A stretch of 64,000 bases of DNA from Paenibacillus contaminans (lineage in GTDB: Bacteria > Bacillota > Bacilli > Paenibacillales > NBRC-103111), in contig NZ_QMFB01000041.1 of assembly GCF_003285015.1 (NCBI RefSeq), positions 1 to 64,000 of the forward strand. The letters run 5' to 3'. Shown here piece after piece: positions 34,861 through 44,407 of this stretch; the stretch's first letter is position 1; the number at the start of each line of letters is the position of its first letter. The position numbers were made by a program, and so were the translations under genes. Below the pieces are notes generated by a model. The model was not told the origin of the DNA and did no database searches. It saw nothing but the letters and a program-made list of their open reading frames with translations.

Positions 34861-35563
34861 AATGCTCGCAATCTGCCGCAAGGAGCTGCAGATGTACTTC
34901 TATTCGCCAACGGCGTACGTCGCATTTGCGTTTTATTTTCTGATCAGCGGTTATTTCTTCAGCGTTTCGTTTATCGGTTATATGACGACAGACGTGCGGC
35001 TGTTGTTCGGCAACATCATGGTCGTTTATTTGTTCGTCATTCCGCTGCTTACGATGCGGCTCGTGTCGGATGAGCTGCGCCAAGGCACCGACGAGCTGCT
35101 TCTGACATCGCCTGCCAGCATAACGGAAATTATCGGCGGCAAATTTCTGGCTGCGCTGACCGTCCAATTGACGCTGGTGGTCGTGAGTCTGATTTATCCG
35201 TGGATCATGTCCGCATACGGCCCGATCGACCAACCGGTGCTGTGGCTCTCTTACTTGAGTCTGTTCCTGCTCGGGGCGACGATGATGGCGATCGGCTTGT
35301 TCGCCTCTACGCTGTCGGCTCATCAGATGGTTTCGGGCATCGTCGCATTTGCCATGCTGTTAATCCTGTGGATGATCGACTGGCTGGGCGACAGTATCCT
35401 GGTATCTGCCAGAGATGCGCTGCAGAAATTTTCGATTGTGGGACGGACGTCCAATTTGCAGAAAGGCGTTTTCGACCTGCCGGACGTGCTCTTTTATGTC
35501 ACGCTGATCGTCGTGTTCCTCGTGCTCAGTGTCCAGGTGCTGGAACGGAAGCGGTGGAGGTAG
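34853..35563 (+). CDS. ABC-2 permease (GldF-like)
   Basis: This roughly 236-residue membrane protein with six predicted helices starts within the last codons of the ATPase gene (8-nt overlap, ATGCGTAG). A longer frame from 34814 is not supported by a ribosome site. It forms the membrane channel of the Gld-type exporter. The motif VSDELRQGTDELLLTSP near residue 60 is typical of the family. Confidence 0.9.
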   Translation: MRRMLAICRKELQMYFYSPTAYVAFAFYFLISGYFFSVSFIGYMTTDVRLLFGNIMVVYLFVIPLLTMRLVSDELRQGTDELLLTSPASITEIIGGKFLAALTVQLTLVVVSLIYPWIMSAYGPIDQPVLWLSYLSLFLLGATMMAIGLFASTLSAHQMVSGIVAFAMLLILWMIDWLGDSILVSARDALQKFSIVGRTSNLQKGVFDLPDVLFYVTLIVVFLVLSVQVLERKRWR

Positions 35564-35567
35564 ACGT

Positions 35568-35672
35568 ATGCGGATGAGTACAGGCTGGGCGGATAACGGA
35601 ACTTGCAGGACGGACGGCGCGCTCGCGAAGCTGCGCTTCTTGCAGAAACGATTTAGGAGGGGGACGCTGTGA
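35568..35672 (+). CDS. Possible 34-residue coupling ORF
   Basis: An ATG 7 nt after GGAGG opens a 34-codon frame (MRMSTGWADNGTC...) whose TGA overlaps the GTG start of the GldG-like gene. The peptide is basic, with no membrane helix and no recognised family. It may only couple translation across the 105-nt gap, or be chance. Confidence 0.3.
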   Translation: MRMSTGWADNGTCRTDGALAKLRFLQKRFRRGTL

Positions 35673-37069
35673 AAAATTGGCTTAAAGGCACGAATGCAGT
35701 AGTCCTGTCGCTTGCGGTAATCGGCATTTTTATCGTGCTGACGGTTTTCCTGGGCTCTATGAAGGGCGTTCAGTGGGATCTGACCAAAAATAAAAAGTTT
35801 ACGCTGGCCGATAAAACGATCGAAACGCTGAAGGCGCTCGACAAAGACGTGCACGTGACGATGTTCTCCAATCCGGGAGACACATATGTAAACCGCCAAA
35901 TCACCGACTTGCTCGAGCAATATCACAAGCGTAACGGAAAGTTTACGTATGAAGAAATCGATCCGAAGAAACAGCCGACGCTCGCGCAAAAATATCAAAT
36001 CGAGCAATACGGCACGATCGTGTTCGAAAGCGAAGGCAAGACCAAGAACGTACTCAGCTACGAGCTGTTCGGACAAGGCTCTACCGAAAACTCCTACGCA
36101 TTCAGCGGGGAGGAGAAATTCACGCAAGCGATTCTTAACTTGGCCGATACGGAAAAGCGGCAAGCTTACCTATTGAGCGGACATGGCGAGCTGACAAGCG
36201 CCAATGTGAGCAGCTTGACGAGCAGTCTGACCAATGAAGGGTTCGAGGTCAAGGATCTCAACCTGCTTAAGGAAGCGCAAATTCCGGAAGATGCCGACAT
36301 GGTCGTCGTGCTTGCGCCTCAGAACGATTTGAGCGCCAAGGAAGCGGACTTGCTGAAGGAATACGTGAAGGGAACAGGCAAGCTGTGGTTTGCTCTTGGC
36401 ATCGCCAAGGATATGGAGAATTGGGCGAACTGGACGAGCGTGCTCGATACGATCGGCGTGAAGAGCAGTCAAGCGCTTGTCGTCGAGAACCGGAAATCGC
36501 TGTCCACCGATCCGCTGACGATCATTCCGGAATACGGCTACCATGACATCACAAGCAAGCTGAGCGATCAGGACCGCATCACGGTGCTGTACGGCGCACT
36601 CGCGCTGGAGACGAATAAAGACGTGACGGACTACAGCTCGACGGCGCTGCTTCAAACGACCAAAGACGCATATGGAAAAACGAATCTTTCGTTCTTTACC
36701 TCGGCGACGAGCATCACGCAGAACGATCTGAAAAAAGCGGATGCGGATCTTGCAGGCCCGCTCGATCTCGCTTATGCGGTCCAAGACAAGGACAGCAAGC
36801 CGAAAGCGATTGTAATCGGCAGCGGCGCGTTCGTAACGAACGATCTGATCGGCGAGCAGGGCAACAAAGATTTTATCCTGAACAGCATCGGTTGGCTGCA
36901 GGAACAGCAAAACATGGTGACGATTCGCCCGCAGGAGGAATCCCAGCTTCAGCAGGTATTCTTCACGCAAGGACAGGCTAATGTCATTCAATACAGCACG
37001 ATGATCGTCATACCGTTATTCATTTTGATATTGGGCGGCGTCATCTGGTGGAGGAGGAGACGCGGATGA
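35669..37069 (+). CDS. GldG-like ABC-associated extracytoplasmic protein
   Basis: This 466-residue protein has membrane helices at each end (about 8-28 and 440-460) and a large extracytoplasmic region starting around TVFLGSMKGVQWDLTKNKKFTLADKTIETLKAL, the hallmark of GldG-type auxiliary proteins of ABC-2 exporters. It ends in WWRRRRG. It starts at GTG after AGGAGGGGG and overlaps the next gene by 4 nt. Confidence 0.88.
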   Translation: MKNWLKGTNAVVLSLAVIGIFIVLTVFLGSMKGVQWDLTKNKKFTLADKTIETLKALDKDVHVTMFSNPGDTYVNRQITDLLEQYHKRNGKFTYEEIDPKKQPTLAQKYQIEQYGTIVFESEGKTKNVLSYELFGQGSTENSYAFSGEEKFTQAILNLADTEKRQAYLLSGHGELTSANVSSLTSSLTNEGFEVKDLNLLKEAQIPEDADMVVVLAPQNDLSAKEADLLKEYVKGTGKLWFALGIAKDMENWANWTSVLDTIGVKSSQALVVENRKSLSTDPLTIIPEYGYHDITSKLSDQDRITVLYGALALETNKDVTDYSSTALLQTTKDAYGKTNLSFFTSATSITQNDLKKADADLAGPLDLAYAVQDKDSKPKAIVIGSGAFVTNDLIGEQGNKDFILNSIGWLQEQQNMVTIRPQEESQLQQVFFTQGQANVIQYSTMIVIPLFILILGGVIWWRRRRG

Positions 37070-37995
37070 AACGGTATTTGCCGACCATCTTGCTCGTCAT
37101 AGCTTGTTTGGGAGGATTCTGGTATGCGGAGAGCAAGTCGCTGTTTCAAAACAATGACGGCACCGAGATCAAACACCTCGTTACGATGAAAGCCGAGGAC
37201 ATCCGGACGATCTCCTTCCCGGCGGCGGATTCGAACGTCGAGCTGTCGCGCAAGGGCGACGGCTGGGAAATGATCAAGCCGGAAGCCTATCCCGTCGAAA
37301 CATATGGAGCGGACGGCTGGGTCAGCGGCTTCATAACGCTGACCTATGAGAGTAAGGTCGACGAGAACGCGCAGAATTTGGCGGAATTCGGCTTGGATAA
37401 GCCTACGCAGCAATACGAGGTGAAATTGGCCGACGGTACCGTTCAGCAGCTACTGGTCGGCTCGCCGCTGCCGGTAGCCGGAACGAGTTACGTGAAGCTA
37501 GGCGATTCGCCTGTCGTTTACGAGGTCGGCGATCAGCAGCTGCAAGCACTCGTGAAACAGCCGTACGACTTCGTGGATAAGCGCGCGGTCGACCTGGACT
37601 ACAACAAAACGACGACCGTAACGATCGAGTGGAAGGGACAGAAGTGGCAGCTCGACAAGACGGACAAAGATAAAAATGCCTACGAGGCCAATTGGAAGAT
37701 CGGCGATCGAGAGCTGAAGCCGGAAGAAGGCACGGCGGTTCTCGATAAGCTGGTCAACCTGCAAACCGAGCAAATGCCGAAGAAGGCTGCCGACGTGAAG
37801 TTCGACTCGCCCGAGTTGAAGCTCGACATCACTACCCAAACGGAGGACGGCAAAGAAACGGTTAAGACATATACCGGCAAGCTGGACAATGAGACCGTGT
37901 GGCTCGTGCAGCAGGACGGAGCTTGGGCTTATGCGGTAACCGCCGATGCCGTCCAGCTGACGTACGACCAAGGGATTGCCAAGCAAACGGAATAG
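37066..37995 (+). CDS. DUF4340 domain protein, membrane anchored
   Basis: This roughly 309-residue protein has an N-terminal signal anchor (about 4-21) and an extracytoplasmic DUF4340-type region made of repeated beta segments (KGDGWEMIKPEAYPVET and KWQLDKTDKD...ANWKI). Such proteins accompany GldG in ABC exporter operons and probably act beside it on the outer face. The ATG at 37066 overlaps the GldG-like stop (ATGA) and follows GGAGGAGGAG. Confidence 0.85.
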   Translation: MKRYLPTILLVIACLGGFWYAESKSLFQNNDGTEIKHLVTMKAEDIRTISFPAADSNVELSRKGDGWEMIKPEAYPVETYGADGWVSGFITLTYESKVDENAQNLAEFGLDKPTQQYEVKLADGTVQQLLVGSPLPVAGTSYVKLGDSPVVYEVGDQQLQALVKQPYDFVDKRAVDLDYNKTTTVTIEWKGQKWQLDKTDKDKNAYEANWKIGDRELKPEEGTAVLDKLVNLQTEQMPKKAADVKFDSPELKLDITTQTEDGKETVKTYTGKLDNETVWLVQQDGAWAYAVTADAVQLTYDQGIAKQTE

Positions 37996-38032
37996 ACAGA
38001 GAGAGAATGAAAAAGGTAGAGAGACCGAATAA

Positions 38033-38072
38033 AGAGGCCCGCGTTGCGATCGCAGATCGCCGCGGGCCTTTC
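38033..38072 (+). terminator. Terminator of the Gld-type operon
   Basis: AGGCCCGCG-tt-GCGAT and ATCGC-c-GCGGGCCTTTC form a long stem with a short T-run. It lies between convergent genes. Confidence 0.8.
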
Positions 38073-38103
38073 GAATGCCGGAACATATATGTGCCGCAGT
38101 TTA

Positions 38104-40209
38104 TTATTCCGGGTGGTTGTTCGTTTCGCGGCCAACCGCGAAGGGGGTTGTCACCCCTTCATACATAAGATGCATCGTCATCCCTGAGGCCGCATGGACA
38201 AGGTTGTGGCAGTGATCCATCCACAGCCCGGGGTTGTTCGCCAGGAAGGCCACTTCGTACGTATCGCCCGGCATGACGTCTAACGTATCCGACCACCATG
38301 GGCTGCCGGATGCCCGCTCTCCGTTACGGGACAATACCAGCATATGATGACCGTGAAGATGCATCGGATGATCGACCATGCCGCGGTTGACGATCGTCGT
38401 TTTGATCAGCTCGCCTTCCCGGACCATAAACATCGGCGTGTTAGGGAATACGGCGCCGTTAATCGTGTAAAGCGACTCGAAGCGGCTGTCGAAAAAGCCG
38501 AGTTTATTGTCCAAAATCATCGTGAAGGACCGGTCGAATTTGCTGTCCGCTCCGAATGGAACGGGTGCGGGCGTTCCGTAGTGCAGCGGGTCGAATTCCG
38601 CCGCCTGTTTGGGTGAGGCGGGGATGCTTCCATTCCCGTCCGGGCTCATCAGCAGGCCGAATGACTTGCCTTCGCCGACCTTGAGATAAACGGGTTTATC
38701 GGGCATAACGAAGGTGATGTCGTATCGGCCTCCGGTCGTGAGAACGAGCTTCGTGTCCTCGAGAATACCCGGCTCGTGCAGGTCCGTGCCGTCGATGGCG
38801 GCAACCTTAAAGCTCGCGCCGATCAGCGTATAAGCCTGCCTGACCCAGTCGTCCGTATTGATAAGGCGGAGCCGTACGGGCGTGCCGGGGGCGATGCTCG
38901 TCCTTTGGAGCGTATCCGTCGAGCCGATTGCAAACGTGCCTTCCCAAAGATGCGTGATGACGGTAATGTCCTTCTCCGCTTCGGCTTGCGGAGTGTCGTC
39001 TTCTACGACAAGCGCCCCGAAGAGGCCTTTCTGAACGGCCTCCTTGGATTCTTGATGCGAATGGTACCAGAACGTGCCGACCTGCTCCGCTCGGAAGCGG
39101 TACGTATGCGTTTCGCCCGGCATAACGGCATCCTGCGTGGCCCCGGCGACTCCGTCCTCGGCGTTCGGAACGTCAAGACCGTGCCAATGGACGGTAACTC
39201 CCATATCGATATCCTTGTTAACGAGCGTTATCTCAGCCAGCTCGCTTTTTTTCAAGCGCAGCTCGGGTCCCGGAGCTTGCCCGTTGTAAGTCCAGGCTTC
39301 GACTTGCTTGCCGGAGCTGAGCGTCACGATTTTCTTCTCGGCAGTCAGCGTAATGCGGCGGTCCGGTTCTTCCATGCGCGGTCCCGAAAGAGACGTTACC
39401 GGCACCGATGGTGCGGCAGCGGTTTGGACGGCGGCATGTGCGGCGTGACCGCCCCCGTGATCGTGCGTTAGTGGCGTGCCTCCGCCATAATCCGCTTCGC
39501 CTGCCGTCATGTCGATCCGGTCGGGGAGCCGGCTGGTTTGGGCGGCTGCGGTGATGAGGAGAAATACCGCGACACCAATGGCGCCGATAACGCCGACGTT
39601 TTGCAGCGCTCTAATGCTCCAGTGGCGCAGAACCGGTGCCTGCCCGGTACGGATAGCCGTCCGGCGGCGGCGTCCATGCTTCATCCAAAGCAGAATTGTC
39701 GCTGCCAGCAGCACAGCCAAGGGTATAACCGCCTCCAGCCATCGGAAAGGAACCGGGGCCGCGAAGCAAAAATAAAAAGCGGTCAAAGACCCTAGCGCGG
39801 TTGCTTGAAAAGGCAAGATCAATCCGGGCCGGGCAGCTTCCGCGTTCAAGCCGGCTTCTGTCAAAGCACCCGATTTGCCCGTTGTCGCCTTACGCAGCTT
39901 CCATAGTTTGGGGAAAGAGAGCATCCAAATAAAAATAACGGGCAAGGCGCATAAGGGGGCATGAAGATATAGCCGATCGTTCCAGTAAATCGGATCGAAT
40001 GTGCGCGTCATAACCGCAATCGGCGTTATAGCGGCGGCGGCCAGCACCGTAAGAATCGCCGTCCAATTCATCAGCTTGCCCGTTTTGCGGCGAAGCTGCT
40101 CGTAGGTGCCGCTGTATGCGAGGTGCGATGCCTTAGTGCCCGCAATCCATGCTGTGAGTACCAACAGCAGCAGAGAACCAAGTTCAAGCCCGATCAATAA
40201 CTGATACAC
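38104..40209 (-). CDS. Membrane-anchored multicopper oxidase
   Basis: This roughly 701-residue protein has an N-terminal region of about six membrane helices (1-240), a His-rich linker (LTHDHGGGHAAHAA), and a three-domain-type multicopper oxidase outside the membrane. The four copper motifs are visible: HWHGLD, WYHSHQ, HPMHLHGHH, and HCHNLVHAASGM (type-1 copper His-Cys-His-Met). It probably oxidises copper(I), phenolics or metals at the surface. The GTG at 40209 follows GGAGGA, and the longer frame from 40275 lacks a ribosome site. Such N-terminally membrane-fused oxidases are less common than secreted CotA- or CopA-like ones. Confidence 0.9.
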   Translation of the reverse strand: MYQLLIGLELGSLLLLVLTAWIAGTKASHLAYSGTYEQLRRKTGKLMNWTAILTVLAAAAITPIAVMTRTFDPIYWNDRLYLHAPLCALPVIFIWMLSFPKLWKLRKATTGKSGALTEAGLNAEAARPGLILPFQATALGSLTAFYFCFAAPVPFRWLEAVIPLAVLLAATILLWMKHGRRRRTAIRTGQAPVLRHWSIRALQNVGVIGAIGVAVFLLITAAAQTSRLPDRIDMTAGEADYGGGTPLTHDHGGGHAAHAAVQTAAAPSVPVTSLSGPRMEEPDRRITLTAEKKIVTLSSGKQVEAWTYNGQAPGPELRLKKSELAEITLVNKDIDMGVTVHWHGLDVPNAEDGVAGATQDAVMPGETHTYRFRAEQVGTFWYHSHQESKEAVQKGLFGALVVEDDTPQAEAEKDITVITHLWEGTFAIGSTDTLQRTSIAPGTPVRLRLINTDDWVRQAYTLIGASFKVAAIDGTDLHEPGILEDTKLVLTTGGRYDITFVMPDKPVYLKVGEGKSFGLLMSPDGNGSIPASPKQAAEFDPLHYGTPAPVPFGADSKFDRSFTMILDNKLGFFDSRFESLYTINGAVFPNTPMFMVREGELIKTTIVNRGMVDHPMHLHGHHMLVLSRNGERASGSPWWSDTLDVMPGDTYEVAFLANNPGLWMDHCHNLVHAASGMTMHLMYEGVTTPFAVGRETNNHPE

Positions 40210-40402
40210 GATAATTCCTCCGTCTCGCGATTTTGACTTCGATTGTGATTGTATCGCCTGACGCGATACAGCCAAACGGTCGCTGGTTGCGTTTTCATAC
40301 GGGACTTGAGATGGGGTTATCGGCTGGACCTTCGGCGGGCGGGATAGTCGGGATTAGCATTCGACATGCATGGCAAACCTCTTTCTTCATACGTTATATA
40401 AT

Positions 40403-40450
40403 AAAGCGTTGCATCGAATGTTGACGCTTTCACGGTGGAGATTTTATAAT
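40403..40450 (+). promoter_or_regulatory. Promoter and possible operator of the symporter/deacetylase operon
   Basis: TTGACG (40421-40426), an 18-bp spacer and TATAAT (40445-40450) form the promoter. The inverted repeat AAAGCGT...ACGCTTT (40403-40409 and 40424-40430) overlaps the -35 and could bind a repressor. A strong AAAGGAGG follows before the start codon. Confidence 0.6.
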
Positions 40451-40492
40451 TAATGGAAATAAGAGGACGATCTCCCAAAGGAGGATAACGGA

Positions 40493-41788
40493 ATGAAAAA
40501 GCCCCTTACGAACTCTCCGTTCATGTTTGCTTTCGGTATGCTTGCGATGATGATTCCGTCCCAAGCGTTCAGTTCGTTCTACAGCTACTATTACGTGGAA
40601 AAGCTGGGGCTCGGGTTGGGGCTTGCCACGATCGCCCGTACCATATTCCTGATATGGGACGCGGCGAACAATCCTTTGCTCGGCCATTTATCCGACAGCA
40701 CGAGAACACGCTGGGGGAGACGGAAGCCGTGGATTTACGGCGCGATGCCTTTTTTTATGCTGACGTTTATTATGGTATTCGCGGTGCCGGACGGACTGCA
40801 GCAAGGTGGGCTTTTTACGTGGTTTCTGATCGCCCTTATCCTGTACGAAGGGGCCGCCTCCGTGCTTTGGGTCAACTATGGCGCATTATTCCCGGAATTG
40901 TTCCGGGGAGACCGGCTGCGCGCCAAGGCTTCGGCGGTTCAACAAGCGTTTCAGATCGTGGCTCTGCTAATCGCGACGGCGCTTACGCCGGTCATTTATA
41001 CCGCGCTTGGATTTCCCCAGATGGCGATCATTTACGCGGTCGCTTTCGCTGTTTTCATGATGATGTGCATGTATTCCGTCAAGGAAAATCCCGAGGCCTC
41101 GAAAGCGGAGCCGCTCAAGCTGCTGGACGCATTCCGCGCAACGCTGAAAAATAAGCAGTTCTGGATTTTCAACATTGCCAACTCTTTTGCCCAAACCGTC
41201 AACGGCTTGCTAAGCTCGATGATTCCTTTCTATGCCAAGTATTCCCTGCATATCGAGGAAGCGCAGGTATCGATTCTGCTTGCCGCGATCTTCGTGTCGA
41301 TCATTCCGTTAGTCGCCGTATGGTACTGGATCGTGCGCAAGCTGGGCGGCTTGAAGGGCTGGCGGACGGCGATGGTCGCTTATGGACTTTGCGTCATTCC
41401 GCTTTGGTTCGCGGAAGGGCTTGGCGGCGGCATTGCGGCCGGTATCGTTTTCGGCTTCGGTATGGCCGGCTTCCTCGTAACTCCGGCTGTTCTCAGCGGA
41501 CAAATCATCGACCGCGACGCCGAGCTGACGGGACGCCGGAGAGAGGGCATATACAATGCGGTGGGCGGCTTCATTACGCGCTCCAGCGGTCTCCTTTCGG
41601 CGCTCGCCTTCTGGATCGTCGGCATGATGTTCGGTTATGTGAGCGGCGACGATCCGGGATCCAGCCCCGATACGACGTTCCGGGTTCTAATCAGCGTCGT
41701 GCCTTTCATTTTGTTGACGGTCGCATTTTTGGTCTCCTTGTTTGTAAACAATAACGAAGAAGATGCAAAGGGGACGTATTCCATATGA
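40493..41788 (+). CDS. Sugar symporter of the MFS/GPH family
   Basis: This 431-residue transporter has about twelve membrane helices and resembles the glycoside-pentoside-hexuronide:cation symporters, with the loop LGHLSDSTRTRWGRRKPWI characteristic of that group. It overlaps the deacetylase gene by 4 nt, so the imported compound is probably the deacetylase's substrate, perhaps an N-acetylated disaccharide such as a chitin fragment. That link is inference from coupling. Confidence 0.9.
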   Translation: MKKPLTNSPFMFAFGMLAMMIPSQAFSSFYSYYYVEKLGLGLGLATIARTIFLIWDAANNPLLGHLSDSTRTRWGRRKPWIYGAMPFFMLTFIMVFAVPDGLQQGGLFTWFLIALILYEGAASVLWVNYGALFPELFRGDRLRAKASAVQQAFQIVALLIATALTPVIYTALGFPQMAIIYAVAFAVFMMMCMYSVKENPEASKAEPLKLLDAFRATLKNKQFWIFNIANSFAQTVNGLLSSMIPFYAKYSLHIEEAQVSILLAAIFVSIIPLVAVWYWIVRKLGGLKGWRTAMVAYGLCVIPLWFAEGLGGGIAAGIVFGFGMAGFLVTPAVLSGQIIDRDAELTGRRREGIYNAVGGFITRSSGLLSALAFWIVGMMFGYVSGDDPGSSPDTTFRVLISVVPFILLTVAFLVSLFVNNNEEDAKGTYSI

Positions 41789-42705
41789 CCAAACGGTATT
41801 TAATCATAAACTGCGATGATTTCGGACAATGCAAGGCCGCCAATGAAGCGATCATTCACTTGCTCGAGGAAGGGAAAGTATCGTCGGCAACGATCATGCC
41901 GCCGGCTCCGGCGTTCAAGGAGGCGGCGGCATGGGCGCGCAGCCTTAAGGAGCCGAAGGTAGGGCTGCATTTAACGTTTACCAGCGAGTATGAAGGCAAC
42001 CGGTGGAGGAGCTTGACCGGCGATCCTTCGCTGCACGACGAGAGCGGGTATATGCACATGACGATCCGGGAGTTCGAGGAGAAGGCCGCGCCTCATGCGG
42101 TCGGGGCCGAAATGCGGGCGCAATTCCGCGCCGTTCAGGAGGCGGGATTGACGATTAGCCATGTGGACAATCATATGGGAAGCCTGTACGGACTTGCCAC
42201 CGGGCGAAGCTACTTGCCCCAAGTGTTCCGCGAATGCGGGAAGCGGGGGCTGCCGTTTCGGATTTTTCGCAACGTTTACGAGAAGGATCCTTTGCTTGCC
42301 TCGATCCCTAATGCCGCAGGCATTCTTGCCAAAGTCGTGGCGCTAGCCGACGCGCTTGGGGTTGCAATGCCCGATTACCTGCTTACGCACGTCTATCCCG
42401 TCGAAGAGGGCGAAACCTACGAGAGCTTTAAAAGCATGCTGATCCAAAAGGTGTACGATCTTCCGGAGGGCGTTTCCGAAACGTATATACACCCTGCTGT
42501 AGAGGATGACGAGCTTAAATCGTTTCTGCCGTCGTGGCAAAAGCGGGTGTGGGAATTCGAGCTGATGCAGGACGACGATTTTGCCTATGCGATCAAGGAT
42601 GCAGGGGTCGTTATGACCGATTACCGCTATGTGCGGGAGCATTTGCGGAGACCGAGAGTGGCGGCGGCGTTTCAGCTGCTGTTTAAGCTGTTGTTCCGCA
42701 AGTAG
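41785..42705 (+). CDS. YdjC/ChbG-family carbohydrate deacetylase
   Basis: This 306-residue protein belongs to the YdjC/ChbG/HpnK family of metal-dependent deacetylases acting on chitobiose-type sugars and related lipids. The metal ligands appear in INCDDFGQC (Asp), GLHLTFTSE (His) and ISHVDNHMGS (His-Asp-His). ATGA overlap with the symporter gene shows coupling. It is probably cytosolic, with no signal peptide. Confidence 0.92.
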   Translation: MTKRYLIINCDDFGQCKAANEAIIHLLEEGKVSSATIMPPAPAFKEAAAWARSLKEPKVGLHLTFTSEYEGNRWRSLTGDPSLHDESGYMHMTIREFEEKAAPHAVGAEMRAQFRAVQEAGLTISHVDNHMGSLYGLATGRSYLPQVFRECGKRGLPFRIFRNVYEKDPLLASIPNAAGILAKVVALADALGVAMPDYLLTHVYPVEEGETYESFKSMLIQKVYDLPEGVSETYIHPAVEDDELKSFLPSWQKRVWEFELMQDDDFAYAIKDAGVVMTDYRYVREHLRRPRVAAAFQLLFKLLFRK

Positions 42706-42797
42706 GGGGCCGCCCTTGAAGGTGGGCCCCTCACATGTATCGATTCATCGGCATATGATGGGCGTATATTCCTAATTTCGGGAGGAAATTATGCGCT

Positions 42798-43352
42798 ATG
42801 AATAGTTGGAGTGGATATTATTTGCCGTATGCCTCGCCGTACCCGGGCGTTATTACGGATAACGTTTTTGCGGGATACCGTTTCCCAAACGGTCAGGCGC
42901 CGGTTTCCCCGCCGCAAACGTATAAATCGCAGCAGGATGCACTGGCGTTAATCGAACGCGCCGTTCAAGGGGAGCGGGAGGACGAGCTTTTTTACGATTA
43001 TCTGATATCCGTGGCGCCGGGCCAAGAAGAGAAGGCGATTATCGCCTCGATTCGCGACGACGAACGAAAGCATAACCGGATGTTTCGGACGATTTACAAA
43101 GATTTGACCGGACGGACGCTTCCGCCTGCCAAAGACGGCAGCTTCCAAAAGCCCGAGTCGTATACGGCGGGCCTCACCCAAGCGTTATTCGGCGAGCTGG
43201 GGGCTGTGGAGAAGTATCGCGATATCCGCGCCGGAATGCCGAATCGGTACTACCGCGACATGGTGTTCGAAATATTGACCGACGAACAGAAGCATGCCGA
43301 CAAATACAATTTTCTTTTGAACCATGAGCTGCGCAGGAAGTCAGGGAGATAA
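42798..43352 (+). CDS. Ferritin-like domain protein (YhjR-like)
   Basis: This 184-residue protein has a 50-residue, proline/tyrosine-rich N-terminus and then a four-helix ferritin-like bundle. Metal-ligand patterns are GEREDEL, DDERKHNR, FGELGAVEKY and TDEQKHADKY, the ExxH motifs of a di-iron site. It resembles YhjR-type Bacillus proteins, several of which appear in spores. An iron or oxidative-stress role is likely. A GGAGG site precedes the ATG. Confidence 0.85.
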   Translation: MNSWSGYYLPYASPYPGVITDNVFAGYRFPNGQAPVSPPQTYKSQQDALALIERAVQGEREDELFYDYLISVAPGQEEKAIIASIRDDERKHNRMFRTIYKDLTGRTLPPAKDGSFQKPESYTAGLTQALFGELGAVEKYRDIRAGMPNRYYRDMVFEILTDEQKHADKYNFLLNHELRRKSGR

Positions 43353-43444
43353 TTCAGGCGAACGTTCGGTACGAGCGGGCAATAGACATGTACGGTTACA
43401 GCAACGCGAAAACTATATCCGATCACCTCGCATAAGATGTATAC

Positions 43445-43491
43445 GAGCCCCAAAAAGGTTTGAAATTATTTCAACCTGTCGGGGCTTTTTG
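43445..43491 (+). terminator. Terminator of the ferritin-like gene
   Basis: AGCCCC and GGGGCT enclose an inner AGGTTTGAAA/TTTCAACCT stem, followed by TTTTT. Confidence 0.8.
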
Positions 43492-43630
43492 TTATGGGCT
43501 ACAATGAAAGCGATCACAGAAAGCGGTGTCATTTTAACGGAGGTTGGCTGAGTCGCATCACGTTTTGGCTTGTCGGTTCCCTCCAGCCCGCAGAAAATTA
43601 TAAACAACATAGAGGAAGGAAGATGACGTG

Positions 43631-44407
43631 ATGGGCCAAACGGCTTGGAACAAAAGCACAGCGCAGCTGTTAACAATCGCATCGTTCGTCATCGGGATTG
43701 CCGTCTGGTTCGCCATTGCCAAAATTCCTGCGGTAGGCGCTATTTTGACCGATCCGGTGACCATAGTGAAATCTTTCTGGACCGAGCTTACGAGCGGCAG
43801 ACTGTGGCAAAATATTTACGTCAGCCTGTTCCGCGTACTCGGAGGTTTTGGCTTAGGTCTGGCGGCCGCCATACCGATAGCGTTCCTGATGGGCTGGTAC
43901 AATCCGATCCGCTCGATCATCGAGCCTTGGATCCAGTTTTTCAGGACGATCCCGCCGATTGCGCTGATTCCGCTCGTTATCGTAGCGCAAGGGGTAGGCG
44001 AGTCTGCGAAAATTACCGTCATATTCGTTTCGACTTTCCTGGTAATGGTCATCTCGATTTATCAAGGCGTGCGCAACGTCGACCCGACTTTGATCAAAGC
44101 GGCTCGCGTGCTTGGCGCCCGGGACCGGGACATTTTCTTCGAGGTCATCGTTCCGGCATCGTTCCCGTACATTCTCGTCGGCGTCAGACTCGGTCTGGCC
44201 AGCGCTTGGACGACGCTCGTAGCAGCGGAGCTGACCGGCGCTTCCAAAGGACTGGGCAACATGATTATGGAGGCCAGCCTATACTTCCGGATGGACGTCG
44301 TCATTCTAGGCATTATCGTAATCGGGATTATCGGGCTTTCGATGGATAAAGGCGTGTTGTATCTCGAGAGGAGGTTAACCGGATGGCAAGAGCTGCGGAA
44401 ATCATAA
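43631..44407 (+). CDS. ABC importer permease (SsuC/TauC-type)
   Basis: This 258-residue membrane protein has six helices and the EAA loop around IKAARVLGARDRDIFFEVIVPASFP. It belongs to the sulfonate/taurine/nitrate permease family. The in-frame ATG at 43631 is preferred to a GTG three bases earlier. Its end overlaps the ATPase gene by 25 nt. With the ATPase and binding lipoprotein it forms a complete importer. Confidence 0.92.
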   Translation: MGQTAWNKSTAQLLTIASFVIGIAVWFAIAKIPAVGAILTDPVTIVKSFWTELTSGRLWQNIYVSLFRVLGGFGLGLAAAIPIAFLMGWYNPIRSIIEPWIQFFRTIPPIALIPLVIVAQGVGESAKITVIFVSTFLVMVISIYQGVRNVDPTLIKAARVLGARDRDIFFEVIVPASFPYILVGVRLGLASAWTTLVAAELTGASKGLGNMIMEASLYFRMDVVILGIIVIGIIGLSMDKGVLYLERRLTGWQELRKS

